Source: Salsipaludibacter sp963812245
Lineage (GTDB): Bacteria > Actinomycetota > Nitriliruptoria > Nitriliruptorales > Nitriliruptoraceae
NCBI GenBank assembly: GCA_963812245.1
Contig: CAWEUK010000002.1
Coordinates: 186,001 to 250,000, forward strand
Reading direction: 5' to 3'
DNA length: 64,000 nt
Shown: in pieces, positions 25,222 to 35,193 of the stretch
Position numbering within the stretch: position 1 is the stretch's first letter
Layout of the letters: every line of letters begins with the position of its first letter
Position numbers and translations under genes: made by a program
Notes under the pieces: generated by a model
Database searches by the model: none
What the model saw: the letters and a program-made list of their open reading frames with translations, nothing else
What the model was told of the DNA's origin: nothing

Positions 25222-26598
25222 GTGAAGGAGGAACCGACGGCCGCCGATGTCGACGGCCTGATCGAGGATCCGGCGACCCCCGTGCCGGATGGCCCCATCA
25301 CACCGCGCATCCCGCGGATCGCGCCGTGGCGATCGGGCTACCGCCTCGACGACCTGGTCGGCGACGGCGTCGCCGGGACCCTGGTGGCGGTTCTGCTGGT
25401 GCCCCAGGCGCTGGCCTACGCACAACTGGCGGGACTCCCGTCGGATGTCGGGATCGCGGCAGCGGTGGTCGCCCCGGTGGTCTATGCGTTGTTCGCCGGC
25501 AGCCGGTTCCTGGCGTTGGGTCCGGTCGCGCTGGTGTCCCTGCTGGTCGGTGACGCCGTCGGGCCGGACGACGCGGTGGGGACCGCGCTCCTGCTCGCCG
25601 CGATGATGGGCGTGGTGCTGGTGGTCATGGGTGGACTGCGGCTGGGCTTCGTGTTCCGCATCTTCACACCGCCGGTGCTGGCCGGCTTCGTCGCCGGCGC
25701 CGCCGTCGTGATCGCGACCAGCCAGATCGGCACGATGCTCGACATCACCGTGGAGCGCGGGGTGCCACCCGTCACGGCGTGGGTGCAGGCCGCGGCGGGC
25801 ATGTCGGAGGCCAACGCGATCTCTGCGCTGCTCGGCGGCCTGGTGCTCGCGGGCCTGCTGTGGCTGCCCCCCGTGTTGCGACGGGTGCTGCGGGTCGACG
25901 AGTCCCCGGGGGCGTGGCGGGGACATGTCGTTCGCGCGCTGCCACTGGTGTTGGTCGCCGCGGCAGCAGTGGCCACGGAACTGCTGGGGCTGGAGGATGT
26001 CGGCGTCGCGACGCTGGGCACCGTCGAACTGCCGTCGATGGTGCCGTCACTTCCCAGCATCACGGGGCTGCCGGTGGCCCAGTTGGCCGGCTCGGCCATC
26101 GTGATCAGCCTGGTCGCTGCGGTCACCACCCTGGCCATCGCACAGGACCTCGCACGAGGAAATGGCGACGAGGTCTCGGTCAACCGCGAGCTGTTCTCAC
26201 TGGGCGCCAGCAGCACGTTCGTGTCCGTGTTCGGCGGGTACCCGATCGGTGGCAGCCTCAGTCGTTCGGCCGTGGTGGCAGACAGTGGTGGTCGCAGTCC
26301 GTTGGCGGCGGTGGTGGGAGCAGTTCTGTTGGTCGGCGCGGCCGTCCTTGCCGGGAACCTGCTGGGGGCCATCCCTCGTGCCGCCCTGGCTGGACTGATC
26401 ATGGCGGCCGCGATCTCGGTGCTCAACCCGCGCGAGCCCATCGCGCTGTGGCGCCAGGATCGCCGTGTCCTGGTGGTCATGGCGGTGCCGTTCGTCACCG
26501 TGGTGGCCCTGGGCCCGGTGACGGGGTTGGTGGCGGCGATCCTGGCAGGGGGCGCGCACCTGTGGCTCCAGCGTGGTGACGACGCCACGTCCGGCTGA
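25222..26598 (+). CDS. SulP-family anion transporter without a STAS domain
   Basis: 458 residues with about eleven membrane segments from residue ~50. Family features include AVLLVPQALAYAQLAGLPSD and ALGPVALVSLLVGDAVG, then VFRIFTPPVLAGFVAGAAVV and VSVFGGYPIGGSLSRSAVV. SulP proteins move sulfate, bicarbonate or other oxyanions. The usual cytoplasmic STAS regulatory domain is absent: the protein ends about 15 residues after the last helix. The start is the GTG with GGAGAG nine bases upstream; an open frame extends further back but overlaps the previous gene and looks non-coding. Confidence 0.87.
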   Translation: MKEEPTAADVDGLIEDPATPVPDGPITPRIPRIAPWRSGYRLDDLVGDGVAGTLVAVLLVPQALAYAQLAGLPSDVGIAAAVVAPVVYALFAGSRFLALGPVALVSLLVGDAVGPDDAVGTALLLAAMMGVVLVVMGGLRLGFVFRIFTPPVLAGFVAGAAVVIATSQIGTMLDITVERGVPPVTAWVQAAAGMSEANAISALLGGLVLAGLLWLPPVLRRVLRVDESPGAWRGHVVRALPLVLVAAAAVATELLGLEDVGVATLGTVELPSMVPSLPSITGLPVAQLAGSAIVISLVAAVTTLAIAQDLARGNGDEVSVNRELFSLGASSTFVSVFGGYPIGGSLSRSAVVADSGGRSPLAAVVGAVLLVGAAVLAGNLLGAIPRAALAGLIMAAAISVLNPREPIALWRQDRRVLVVMAVPFVTVVALGPVTGLVAAILAGGAHLWLQRGDDATSG

Positions 26599-26882
26599 AC
26601 GAACGGTCGTTGCCGGGTCCGTGGAGGTGCCGGGGGCCATGGGGTGTCGGATCGGCCCCGTGGAGGTGGCCGTGCGGCCTCGCCCCGGGTGCCCCGGCGG
26701 CAGTGCGGCAGGCATCCAGCAGCTGCCATCATGAGCCGCAGCACCGCCGAGCCTGATGGCTATGATCGAGCCGGAAAACGGGGGTGTTGGACTGCACGGT
26801 CGCCGCCGTACCTGCTGTGTCGCCACCTCCGGCGGGCAGAGCCGTGGTGGGACCGCGAACGAGATGTTCGAGGAGGCTGCAC

Positions 26883-29822
26883 ATGGCGGCAGGCCCCCGG
26901 CACGGTGACGCAGCGTGGGACGCACAGTCCGCTGGCACACCCCAGCCGGACCGCCACCGGTCAGAATTCGTCGGGCGAGACCGTGCGCTCGACCTCCTCG
27001 ATGCGTCGCTGGGGGTCGCCACTGGCGGGCAGTTCAGCGGGGTGCTGGTGTCCGGTCCAGCCGGGATGGGCAAGACCCGCCTGGTGGAGGAGTTTCGCGC
27101 ACGTGCCGCAGGCCGCATCGGTCGGGTCGCCGTCGGCGCGTGCCTCGACGAGAGCGGTGCCGTCATGGCGCTGCACCCGATCCTCCAGATCGTCGAGGCG
27201 CTGGGTGGCGAGTTCGACCCGGCGGATGGCGGGGGGCGCAGCCTCGAACAGAACTTCCGGACCATGGTGGGGATCCTCGCGCGTGCGGCCGCGACGAGTC
27301 CACCGTTGCTGGTGGTCATCGATGACCTGCACTGGGCCGACGCCACGACCCTGGCCTTCGTCCAGTTCGCCGCCCGCTCGCTGGCGGACGAGTCCATCAT
27401 GTTCATCGGCACACACCGCGACGGCCCGGACGTCGTGCCACGTCTGCGCCGACTGCTGACGGCCCTGGATCGCCATCCCCGGCTGCAACGACTGCCGTTG
27501 GCGCCGCTGGATCCTGATGCGATGGCCCGACTGGTGCAGGTCCGCGTCGGCGCGGTGGTCGATGACGCGACCATGCACGACCTGGTCATGCGTGCCGAAG
27601 GCGTCACGTTCTTCATGGAGGAACTGGCCGGCGAACTGACGCGAGGAACCACCGGCGTCCCTGCCCGTGTTCGCGACGTGTTCCTGGATGCGGTCGATCG
27701 CCTCGACCTGGGGACTCGGGAGGTCCTGGACATGGCGGCCGTCTGTGGTCCCGCGTTCAGCCACGAGTTGCTGGTCCGGGTCGCCGACCTGCCGCGACCC
27801 ACGGTGGACAAGCGCGTCGACGAACTGATGGATGCTGCGCTCCTGGTCGTGGATGGTCGCGGTGACGGGTATCGCTTCCGGCACACCCTGTTGCACGAGA
27901 CGGTGCGTTCCCAGTTGCGTCCGGCCAGTGCCCGCCGTCTGCATGCCAGCTGTGCACGGGCCATCCAGGCCGACCCGACGCTGGCCCCCGGGGGGTCGGC
28001 GGCCAGTGCGCTTGCCCGCCACTGGCGCGCCGCAGGTCAGCCCGGACCGGCGCTGGCAGCCACACTCGAAGCGGTTGGTGACGCCACGGCACAGGACGCC
28101 CACGCCGAGGCGGTCGCCCTGGCACTGGATGCGGTCGACCTGCTGCCCATGGCGGATGTCGCCAGCGATGTGACGATGGGTGGACTGCTGGCACTCGCGG
28201 CGGCCAGTGCCGACAGGTCAGGCGACCACGCCGGTGCGGCCGAGCTGTTCGACCGCGCCATCGGGGTGACCCCGGACGACGATCCGTGCGTCGCGAACCT
28301 GTACGTGGAACTGATCAGGGCGCAGTACCTGGCGGGCAATCTCGGTGGCGCGGTCCATGCCGCAGTGAGAGGAACGGCCGTTGTCTCGGCTTCTGCGCCT
28401 GCTGGTGGCAGGGCCACCCTCCTCGCACTGGCGAGCCCGTTCGTCGTGCTGCACGACGGCGACATTGCAAAGGTGTTCGAGCACACCCAGACTGCGATGA
28501 CCATCGCCAGGGAACTCGGGGACCCCGACGTCCTCTGCGACGTGCTGTCCTGTCACGGGCTGGCGTTGGCCCGCGTCGGCCAGCCGGGACCGGCACGGTC
28601 GGCACTGTCCGAGGCCAGGATCCTGGCAGCGGGGGTTGCCGATCCACGTCGTTCGCTGCGTCCCGCCATCTTCGAGTTGTCGATGCTGCACGCCGCGGGT
28701 GCGTCAGGCGAGGTTGCCGAGGTCGGACGACGTGACCTGGCGCGTGCCATCGAACTGGGTGTGGACCATTCGGTCGGGCAGCAGCTCCGGTCGCTGGTGG
28801 CGGATGCGCTGATTGCACTGGGGTCCTGGGTGCAGGCACGCGAGATCATCGAGGACGGTCTGGCATGGGGTGCCGAACCACTGGCCGGCGCGCTGCTGTT
28901 GGTTGATCGGATCGAACTCGCACTGCGCCGTGGACGCACGGCCGAGGCCGAACGGGACCTGCAGGTGGTTCGCGCCCACTGGCCCGAGGGGCACTATCGA
29001 CTCGCCCGCGTCGAGGCAGAACTGGCGTGGCTGCATCGTGACGTCTCGGCAAGTCGGGCCCACGCGGCGCGAGCCCTGGCGCTGGGTGGTGTTGTCGCCA
29101 CCGATGACGAGATCGGGTCCCTGTCCGATGCCGTGATCCGCGCCAGCGCGGCGGCAGACGGCCCCGATGACGGGATTCCACGCGCCGAGGAACTCCAGGC
29201 CGCGCTGGCCGAACGTGCCGGGCATCCGGTCGTGGACGCATGGCATGCAACGGTGACGGCACGATCACTGGGAGCGGGTGCTGCGGATGCCTGGGCCGCT
29301 GCCGCTGTCGCATGGCGGTCGCTGGGCCGGATCCCGATGCTGGCCGAGTCGTTGTGGCACCAGGGCGTGGCGAAGGTGGCGACTGGCGAAGTCGGCGAGG
29401 CGATCGCGGTCCTGCGCGAGGCCGAGGAGCTCGCACTGCAGTTGGATTTCGTGCCACTGCTCATCGAGGTGCGGGCCACGATGTCATCGTTGACGGCCGC
29501 GCAGCAGGCGCAGGCCGTGGATGGTCGCATGCGTGACGGCATGGCAGACCAGGCGGTCGTGGAGTCGCACTCGACGACTGACCAGGCTGGCGAGGGCGGG
29601 CCACCCGCCGCGGCGGCCATCGCGCGGGATCTCGACATCACCGAGCGCCAGGTGGAGGTGTTGCGGCTGATCGCCCTTGGATGGACCAACCGGCGCATCG
29701 GCCAGGAATTGGGAATCAGCCCTCGCACCGTGGGCGTGCATGTCTCGCGGATCCTGGCACGGCTGGGTGTGGGGACGCGTGGCGAGGCCGCCGCGATCCT
29801 GCGCTCCCGGGGCGAGGGGTGA
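26883..29822 (+). CDS. LuxR-type regulator with N-terminal AAA ATPase (LAL family)
   Basis: 979 residues. AGGAGG lies six bases before the ATG. An ATPase domain has Walker A GPAGMGKTRLVEEF and Walker B LLVVIDDLHWADATTL. About 500 residues of helical repeats follow, TPR-like in spacing. The C terminus is a LuxR helix-turn-helix: DITERQVEVLRLIALGWTNR, then RIGQELGISPRTVGVHVSR. Such large ATPases act as signal-dependent activators, often for maltose-type regulons or secondary metabolism. No target is obvious nearby; the next genes run on the opposite strand. Confidence 0.88.
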   Translation: MAAGPRHGDAAWDAQSAGTPQPDRHRSEFVGRDRALDLLDASLGVATGGQFSGVLVSGPAGMGKTRLVEEFRARAAGRIGRVAVGACLDESGAVMALHPILQIVEALGGEFDPADGGGRSLEQNFRTMVGILARAAATSPPLLVVIDDLHWADATTLAFVQFAARSLADESIMFIGTHRDGPDVVPRLRRLLTALDRHPRLQRLPLAPLDPDAMARLVQVRVGAVVDDATMHDLVMRAEGVTFFMEELAGELTRGTTGVPARVRDVFLDAVDRLDLGTREVLDMAAVCGPAFSHELLVRVADLPRPTVDKRVDELMDAALLVVDGRGDGYRFRHTLLHETVRSQLRPASARRLHASCARAIQADPTLAPGGSAASALARHWRAAGQPGPALAATLEAVGDATAQDAHAEAVALALDAVDLLPMADVASDVTMGGLLALAAASADRSGDHAGAAELFDRAIGVTPDDDPCVANLYVELIRAQYLAGNLGGAVHAAVRGTAVVSASAPAGGRATLLALASPFVVLHDGDIAKVFEHTQTAMTIARELGDPDVLCDVLSCHGLALARVGQPGPARSALSEARILAAGVADPRRSLRPAIFELSMLHAAGASGEVAEVGRRDLARAIELGVDHSVGQQLRSLVADALIALGSWVQAREIIEDGLAWGAEPLAGALLLVDRIELALRRGRTAEAERDLQVVRAHWPEGHYRLARVEAELAWLHRDVSASRAHAARALALGGVVATDDEIGSLSDAVIRASAAADGPDDGIPRAEELQAALAERAGHPVVDAWHATVTARSLGAGAADAWAAAAVAWRSLGRIPMLAESLWHQGVAKVATGEVGEAIAVLREAEELALQLDFVPLLIEVRATMSSLTAAQQAQAVDGRMRDGMADQAVVESHSTTDQAGEGGPPAAAAIARDLDITERQVEVLRLIALGWTNRRIGQELGISPRTVGVHVSRILARLGVGTRGEAAAILRSRGEG

Positions 29823-29886
29823 CCACGCGTCCACGGCACTGGCCCAAACGGCTCCGGTGGTCCGGGAACGGTGATGTGGTCGCCGG

Positions 29887-32054
29887 CTACCAGTCCTGGC
29901 GACGCAGGTCGTAGTCGGTCACGATGTGGCGGCCGAGGGCCTCGCCGCGCAACTGGGTGACCGAGCCGCCGGTGATCGCGGCCAGCCGCTCGGAGAACGC
30001 GACCAGGCCATGGCTGTCCTCCAGGAGGAACACGTCCAGCGAGATGTTCGAACGCGCCAGCCGCTTGGCCTCTCGCAACGTCGCCTCGAGCGTCTCGGGA
30101 ATCGGCGGCCAGTTGAACCATGCCTGCCCGTCGACCAGGTGCGCGGTCGGCTCGCCGTCCGTGACCATGATGACCTGCTTGATCGGGCGGGGATCATCCA
30201 CCAGGATGCGTCGCGCCAGCAGGAACGCATGGTGCATGTTGGTCCCGTAGACCCGGTCGAAGCCGGTGGCCGACAGGTCTGCCGGCTGCATCCGCCGGGC
30301 ATAGTCCGAGAACCCGACCAGGTGCAGCGAGTCCTGCCGATGCGATCCCGTGATCAGTGCGTGCAGCGCCAGGGCCATGCGCTTGGCCGGCACCAGGTGG
30401 CCCTGCAGCGGCATCGACCACGACAGGTCGAGCAGGAGTGCCGTCGCCGTGCGCGGACGCACCTCCTGTTCCTCCACCTCGATGTCGTCGGGGTGCAGCC
30501 GCAGGCGGGGCGGGTCGCCGGGGCGCCGGCGGCATCGGCGTGCGTGGTCGCAGCTGGGCCCGATTCGGGATGTGGGGCAGGAGCCGGGGACGGCGTGGCG
30601 GTGCCGGCGGCGACCTGTCGCAGGACGGCATTGCGGACCGTGCGGACGGTGGCAATGGGCTCTCGATCACCGAACTGCCATGGTCGGGTGCCGCCGGTCG
30701 GTTCGGGATCCGAGCCCACCGTGGTCCGGGATGGCTCCTTGCGGACTCGTTGGAGCAGGTCATCGAGTGCCTGTTGGCCCAACAGCCTCGCGCCCCGGGG
30801 TGTCAACTCCAGTTGGCCACCACGTCGGTGCATCGCGCCGGACTCCTCCAGCGCCCGCTCCACCTCCTTGAGGCGGCGCAGGTCGTCGGCCGCGGTGTCG
30901 CCCAGTTCCCGACGCAGCGCGTCCTCGTCGATGTCGTCGAGCGTGGCGCCGGGGTGGTGGCCACCCAGTTGTGCCTCGAGTTCCTCCAACTGGCCAAGGC
31001 GCTCGACCTGGTCGACGGCGGCCGACAGCGACCCGGAGCCGTCCGCGAACGGGTCCCACTCGTCGGCCGGGCCCCCGAAGCCGGAGCCCTCTCCGCCTCC
31101 CGGCTGATCCCACGGCAGGTTGGGGGCGAGGTCGCGCAGGGCGTCCTCCAACTGCATCATCTCGAACTGCAGGTCCGGGTCGTCGAGCAGTTGGCGTTGC
31201 AACTCCATGAGCTGGCGCCGCTGCTCCGGTGGCAGCGATGCCAGCAGGCGTGACATCGCAGCCATGCGGGCCGCCACCTGCGCCAGCAACTCGTCGAGGG
31301 ACTCGGGCCGGTCGGGGAAGAACCCACCCCACCGGTCAAGGAACGCATCGAGGTCTGGTTCCTCGCCGCGGTCGCGCTGGGCGACCAACTCGTTGAGGTC
31401 GGCCAGCATCTGGCGTGTGCGCGCCAGGTCGTCGGGCGTCACCGATGCCATGCCTGCCGTCAACTGCGCCATCTGGGCGTCCAGCAGGTCCCTGGTCACC
31501 CGCTCGCGCAGCGCGTCGAGCCGCTGTCGCGCCTCCGGTGACCGCAACGACTGCTGGGACAGTGCCGCCATCCGACCGGCGGGATCCCGCGGCAGCAGGT
31601 CCAGTTCCATGGCCGCCAGCGGATCCTGGTCGCCGGCCCGGGCGTCGCGTTCGAGTTCGATGATCGCGTCCAGCTCGGCGTTGAGCTCGGCGAGCATGCG
31701 GCCCGCAGCCGTGTCGGTCGCTGCTCGCGCGCTGCGAGTCCGGGCCGCGATCCGTCGACGCAACTCGTCCAGCCCGGCGGTGCCGTCGAAGCCCTCGTCC
31801 AACAACCGCTGCAGCGCCTGGCGACCCGAGAACCCCTGCAGCAGGTCGTCGCCGATCCGGTCGAGCAGGTCCTTCGCGTCCAACCGGGTGGCGAACGGAT
31901 CCTGCCCGTCGAAGGCGTGGTAGCGATGGCGAGTCGCCCGGGGCGGGGGTGCCGGGCGGCCGGCACCGGGTGTCCGCGTGGGCCCGGATTCGGTGCCTCG
32001 CGGCGGCTCGTCGGCACCAGCGTCGTCGGGATCGGGACCACTGGGTGGGGTCAT
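29887..32054 (-). pseudogene. VWA-domain protein (chelatase-like partner), C-terminal frameshift
   Basis: The first ~500 residues are hydrophilic, with long helices and repeated acidic runs (RRQLMELQRQLLDDPDLQFE), then a Gly-rich stretch. The von Willebrand A domain is in another frame after about 30510: ATALLLDLSWSMPLQGH has the metal-ion site DxSxS, then FSDYARR and VIMVTDGEPTAHLV. Joining GDPPRLRLHPDDIEVEEQE to the upstream frame needs one base near 30515-30525, in a C-rich run. The start overlaps the stop of the AAA+ gene (ATGA). Together they resemble the MoxR/chelatase AAA+ and VWA pairs that remodel protein complexes or insert metal. Confidence 0.82.
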
Positions 32055-33538
32055 GCGCTGAACACCGTGTCCCCGTCGTCGGCGTCCTTGGACAGGCGGC
32101 GACCCAGGTGCAGCCCCTCCAGCAGCAGCTCCACGACCGCCGCGGCGCCGCCCTCGCCGACAGCGTCAGTGCCACTGTCGACACCCATGGCGGCCATGGC
32201 GTCGACCAGGCCCGCCGGCCACCCGTCGCGGTCGGCCCCGACCTGTTCGAGCAGGTCCGCGGCGCCCACCAGGGCACCGGTCCACACGCCGGTGCCATCG
32301 TCGAAGACGTCCAGCAGCCAGCCCACGTCGATCCCGGTCAGGTGCGCCTGCCACGTCAGCAGGATCGCCCGCCGCAGGGCGGTCGCGACGATGTCCTCCT
32401 CGCGGCCCTCGTCCAACGTGTCGAACTCGATGCGACCCTGCGCTGTCGACACCAGCGGCCACAGGTCGGCGATGCGCGGCACCGCCACGTCCTCGTGGCG
32501 CCTGACCGCCCGACGCACGGCCCCGGCGACCATCATCTCGTGGGCGCCGATCGTGAACCGCACCGAGACACCCGAGCGCTGGTTCACCTCGTCGCTGGCA
32601 CGCAACTCGTGCGTGAGCCGCGCCACCACCTCCTCCATGAATGCGGGCACCACGACATCGACGCCACTGGGCGGCGCGCCGGCCTCCTGGGCGACGATGG
32701 CGATCTCTTCGGCCACGGTGCGGGGATAGTGGGTGCGCACCTGCGAACCGAAGCGGTCCTTGAGCGGCGAGATGATGCGGCCGCGGTTGGTGTAGTCGTC
32801 GGGGTTGGCAGTCGCGATCAGCACGAGGTCGAGGTCGAGCCGGACCGGGTAGCCACGGATCTGGACGTCTCGTTCCTCCAGCACGTTGAGCAACGCAACC
32901 TGGATGCGTTCGGGCAGGTCGGGCAGTTCGTTCATTGCGAACAGGCCCCGGTTGGTCCGCGGCAGCAACCCGAAGTGGATCGTGCCCTCGTCGGACAGGT
33001 GCCGACCCTCGGCGACCTTGATCGGGTCGACGTCGCCGATCAGGTCGGCGACGGCGGTGTCGGGGGTGGCGAGCTTCTCGTTGAAGCGCTCGTCGCGGTG
33101 GATCCACTCGATCGGGGTCGCGTCCCCGGCCGTGGCCAGCAGGTCGCGGGCATGGGCGGTGAGGGGGCGATCCGGCGCCGAGTGCAGTTCACATCCCGCG
33201 ATCGCGGGCATCCACTCGTCGAGCAAATCGACCAGGCGACGCACGATGCGGGTCTTGGCCTGGCCGCGCTCACCCAGCAGGATCAGGTCGTGGCCAGCCA
33301 ACAGCGCCCGTTCGAGATCGGGCAGCACCGAGTCGTCGAATCCGATGACGTCGGCGACCAGCGGCTCGTCGGCGCGGAGCCGGCCGATCAGGTTCTCGCG
33401 CAGTTCCTCGCTGACGGGCCGATCGCGCCAGTCAGAGGCGCGCAACTCGGCCAGCGTGGCCGGGAGGTCGGCGGGAGGCATGGGCAGCGCACCGGCCGAG
33501 GTGGAAGAAGTGGACGGGGAGCCGCTGGGTGTCGTCAT
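32051..33538 (-). CDS. Chelatase-like AAA+ ATPase (MoxR/ChlI type)
   Basis: 495 residues. The P-loop is LLGERGQAKTRIVRRL and the sensor region is LFAMNELPDLPERIQVALLN, where the usual Asp of the Walker B motif is Asn, as is common in this family. VLIATANPDDYTNRGRIISP and LKDRFGSQVRTHYP follow, marking a subgroup found beside VWA proteins. The C terminus has the helical AAA lid. The chosen ATG removes an upstream extension that is not conserved. It is expected to power the VWA partner encoded next. Substrate unknown. Confidence 0.87.
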   Translation of the reverse strand: MTTPSGSPSTSSTSAGALPMPPADLPATLAELRASDWRDRPVSEELRENLIGRLRADEPLVADVIGFDDSVLPDLERALLAGHDLILLGERGQAKTRIVRRLVDLLDEWMPAIAGCELHSAPDRPLTAHARDLLATAGDATPIEWIHRDERFNEKLATPDTAVADLIGDVDPIKVAEGRHLSDEGTIHFGLLPRTNRGLFAMNELPDLPERIQVALLNVLEERDVQIRGYPVRLDLDLVLIATANPDDYTNRGRIISPLKDRFGSQVRTHYPRTVAEEIAIVAQEAGAPPSGVDVVVPAFMEEVVARLTHELRASDEVNQRSGVSVRFTIGAHEMMVAGAVRRAVRRHEDVAVPRIADLWPLVSTAQGRIEFDTLDEGREEDIVATALRRAILLTWQAHLTGIDVGWLLDVFDDGTGVWTGALVGAADLLEQVGADRDGWPAGLVDAMAAMGVDSGTDAVGEGGAAAVVELLLEGLHLGRRLSKDADDGDTVFSA

Positions 33539-33590
33539 GCTGCGACGATATCGACCACCCGCGACGCCTGACGGATGACGTCGTCCTCGG

Positions 33591-34061
33591 TCAGACGACG
33601 CTCGCCAGGGCCGTGTCGACCTCTTCGGCCAGGCGGGCCAGTTCCGCATAGCCCTGCGTGACCGTCTCGGCACCGATGTCGCTCTGGAAGCATTCGAAGA
33701 AGATGCTCGTGGCCTTCTCCAGCCACTTCTCCACCTCGACGTCGATCAGTTCATCCGGGGTCGGGAAGAGGTCCTCGCGAGCCGAGCGGAGTTCGGCGAC
33801 CGTGTCCTGGCACACCTCGGTGTCGGGCGGCACGCTGAGTTCGTCGAGGTGCGGGACGATCTCGCGGGTGTCGTCCCAGGTCACGGCCCAGGTTGCGGCG
33901 TCGGGTCGATTGTCTCCGGCCACGTCCTCGTTGGCCGGCGACGAGCACGCGAACAGCAGCGACACGAGCAGCACGATGATCGGCCCAGCCAGACGGCCTG
34001 CCAATGGCCCGATCCGGCGGCCGAAGGTGGGGTCGTGTGACCGGTCCTGGGGGCTGGCCAT
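33591..34061 (-). CDS. Small predicted lipoprotein
   Basis: 156 residues with a positively charged N terminus, a hydrophobic run (LAGPIIVLLVSLLFACSS) and a lipobox-like FACS at the end, so a secreted lipid-anchored protein is likely. The rest is acidic and helical (EVEKWLEKATSIFFECFQSD), with two more cysteines. No known domain is recognised. It lies 52 bases before the AAA+ gene on the same strand and may belong to that unit. Confidence 0.75.
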   Translation of the reverse strand: MASPQDRSHDPTFGRRIGPLAGRLAGPIIVLLVSLLFACSSPANEDVAGDNRPDAATWAVTWDDTREIVPHLDELSVPPDTEVCQDTVAELRSAREDLFPTPDELIDVEVEKWLEKATSIFFECFQSDIGAETVTQGYAELARLAEEVDTALASVV

Positions 34062-34126
34062 GTCGACTCCGATCGGGCCCTGGTCAGCGATCGCCTGGGA
34101 GCACCGACTCTATTGGGCGGTCCGTG

Positions 34127-34155
34127 CGAGTGCGGCCGGTGACCGACCGCACTCG
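34127..34155 (-). terminator. Terminator for the BON-domain gene
   Basis: A nine-base perfect stem (CGAGTGCGG with CCGCACTCG) around an 11-base loop, located 29 bases past the BON gene's stop on the minus strand. Confidence 0.65.
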
Positions 34156-34183
34156 TGACCGTCGGGCCCGACCGTCGGGTCGC

Positions 34184-34867
34184 TCAGGCAGACGCCAACA
34201 GGTGCGACTCGACGTGGGTGACGCCGTTGACGGCCCCGATGGCCGCGACCAGTTCGTCGACCGTTGCGAGCTCGGCGACCGTGCCGTTGAGCGTCACCGA
34301 ACCATCGGAGCCCGCGACCACCACGACATCGTCGGCGTCGTCGCGATGGCCCAGGACCTGGCTCTTGACCCGCTGGACCAGGAGTTCGGGGTCATCGGGA
34401 ACGTCGTCGGGCAGGACGGACTTCGTGGCCTCGATGGCACTGCCCTTGGCCTTGTTCGCGACCTGGGTGGCCTGTGTGGTGGCCTGCTCGGCCACGGATC
34501 GCGCCTGGCTCGTCACCTGGTCGGACAGCTGGGTGCGACGGGCCTTGCCCCGGTCGGGGTCCTGCAGGTAGGCCCAGGCGGCACCGGCGAACCCACCGAC
34601 AAGCAGCCAGAACAGCTTGCGCGGCAGGGTCGTGCGCTTCGCACTGGCGTGGACCTCGTCTGCCAGTGCCCGCTGCTGCTCGCCGATGCCCTCCAGCGAG
34701 CCGGCCAGGGACGTCTCCACCTCGTCGAGGCGGCGACGGACGCGGTCGAGTTCGCGCGAGGCGGGTGACTCGTCGGTCGAGATCGCGTCGGCTGCGGCGT
34801 CGCGCAGGTCGTCGACTCGAGCGGTCACGCGGGAGGTGATGCCGTCGGTGGTGGGGTCGTCAGCCAT
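34184..34867 (-). CDS. BON-domain protein with a membrane segment
   Basis: 227 residues, ATG with AAGGA upstream. An N-terminal helical region (RELDRVRRRLDEVETSLAGS) is followed by a hydrophobic segment (KLFWLLVGGFAGAAWAYL), a repetitive helical region rich in Gln, Ala and Thr (SEQATTQATQVANKAKGS-like), and a C-terminal BON domain: VVVVAGSDGSVTLNGTVAEL and GAVNGVTHVESHLL. BON domains bind membranes or lipids and often respond to osmotic stress. Transcribed alone; the next gene starts 326 bases away on the other strand. Confidence 0.8.
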   Translation of the reverse strand: MADDPTTDGITSRVTARVDDLRDAAADAISTDESPASRELDRVRRRLDEVETSLAGSLEGIGEQQRALADEVHASAKRTTLPRKLFWLLVGGFAGAAWAYLQDPDRGKARRTQLSDQVTSQARSVAEQATTQATQVANKAKGSAIEATKSVLPDDVPDDPELLVQRVKSQVLGHRDDADDVVVVAGSDGSVTLNGTVAELATVDELVAAIGAVNGVTHVESHLLASA

Positions 34868-35193
34868 GGCGATTCCTTGCAGGTCGTCGGACCGCGAGTG
34901 GCGGTCCGGTGAGGTGGAGCAGGTGGAGGTGGTCGGTGACCGGCGTGGTCGTGGTGTTGCGCCGGGCGCGGCTGCCGATGCAGCCTCGCCTGACCATGGT
35001 GGTCCACAGCGCGCCGCCGTGCCACCTCCCCGGCACTGGCCATCCGGCCGCGAGGCGTGGAATTCGTCGGGAAGTGGCGTCTGGCAGCCTCTGGGACGGT
35101 CGACCGGTGATCCGCGACGTCCGTCGCGATACACCTGTGGGCGACGGACGTGCTCGTTCGAACCCGACGCACCACACGACCAAGGACCCAGAC
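34868..35193. other. Divergent spacer, 326 bp, no gene recognised
   Basis: Carries the promoters for the BON gene and the flavoprotein gene. GCAAGGAATCGCC provides the BON ribosome site and CAAGGACC the flavoprotein site. I see no RNA gene, repeat or clear operator. Confidence 0.5.
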
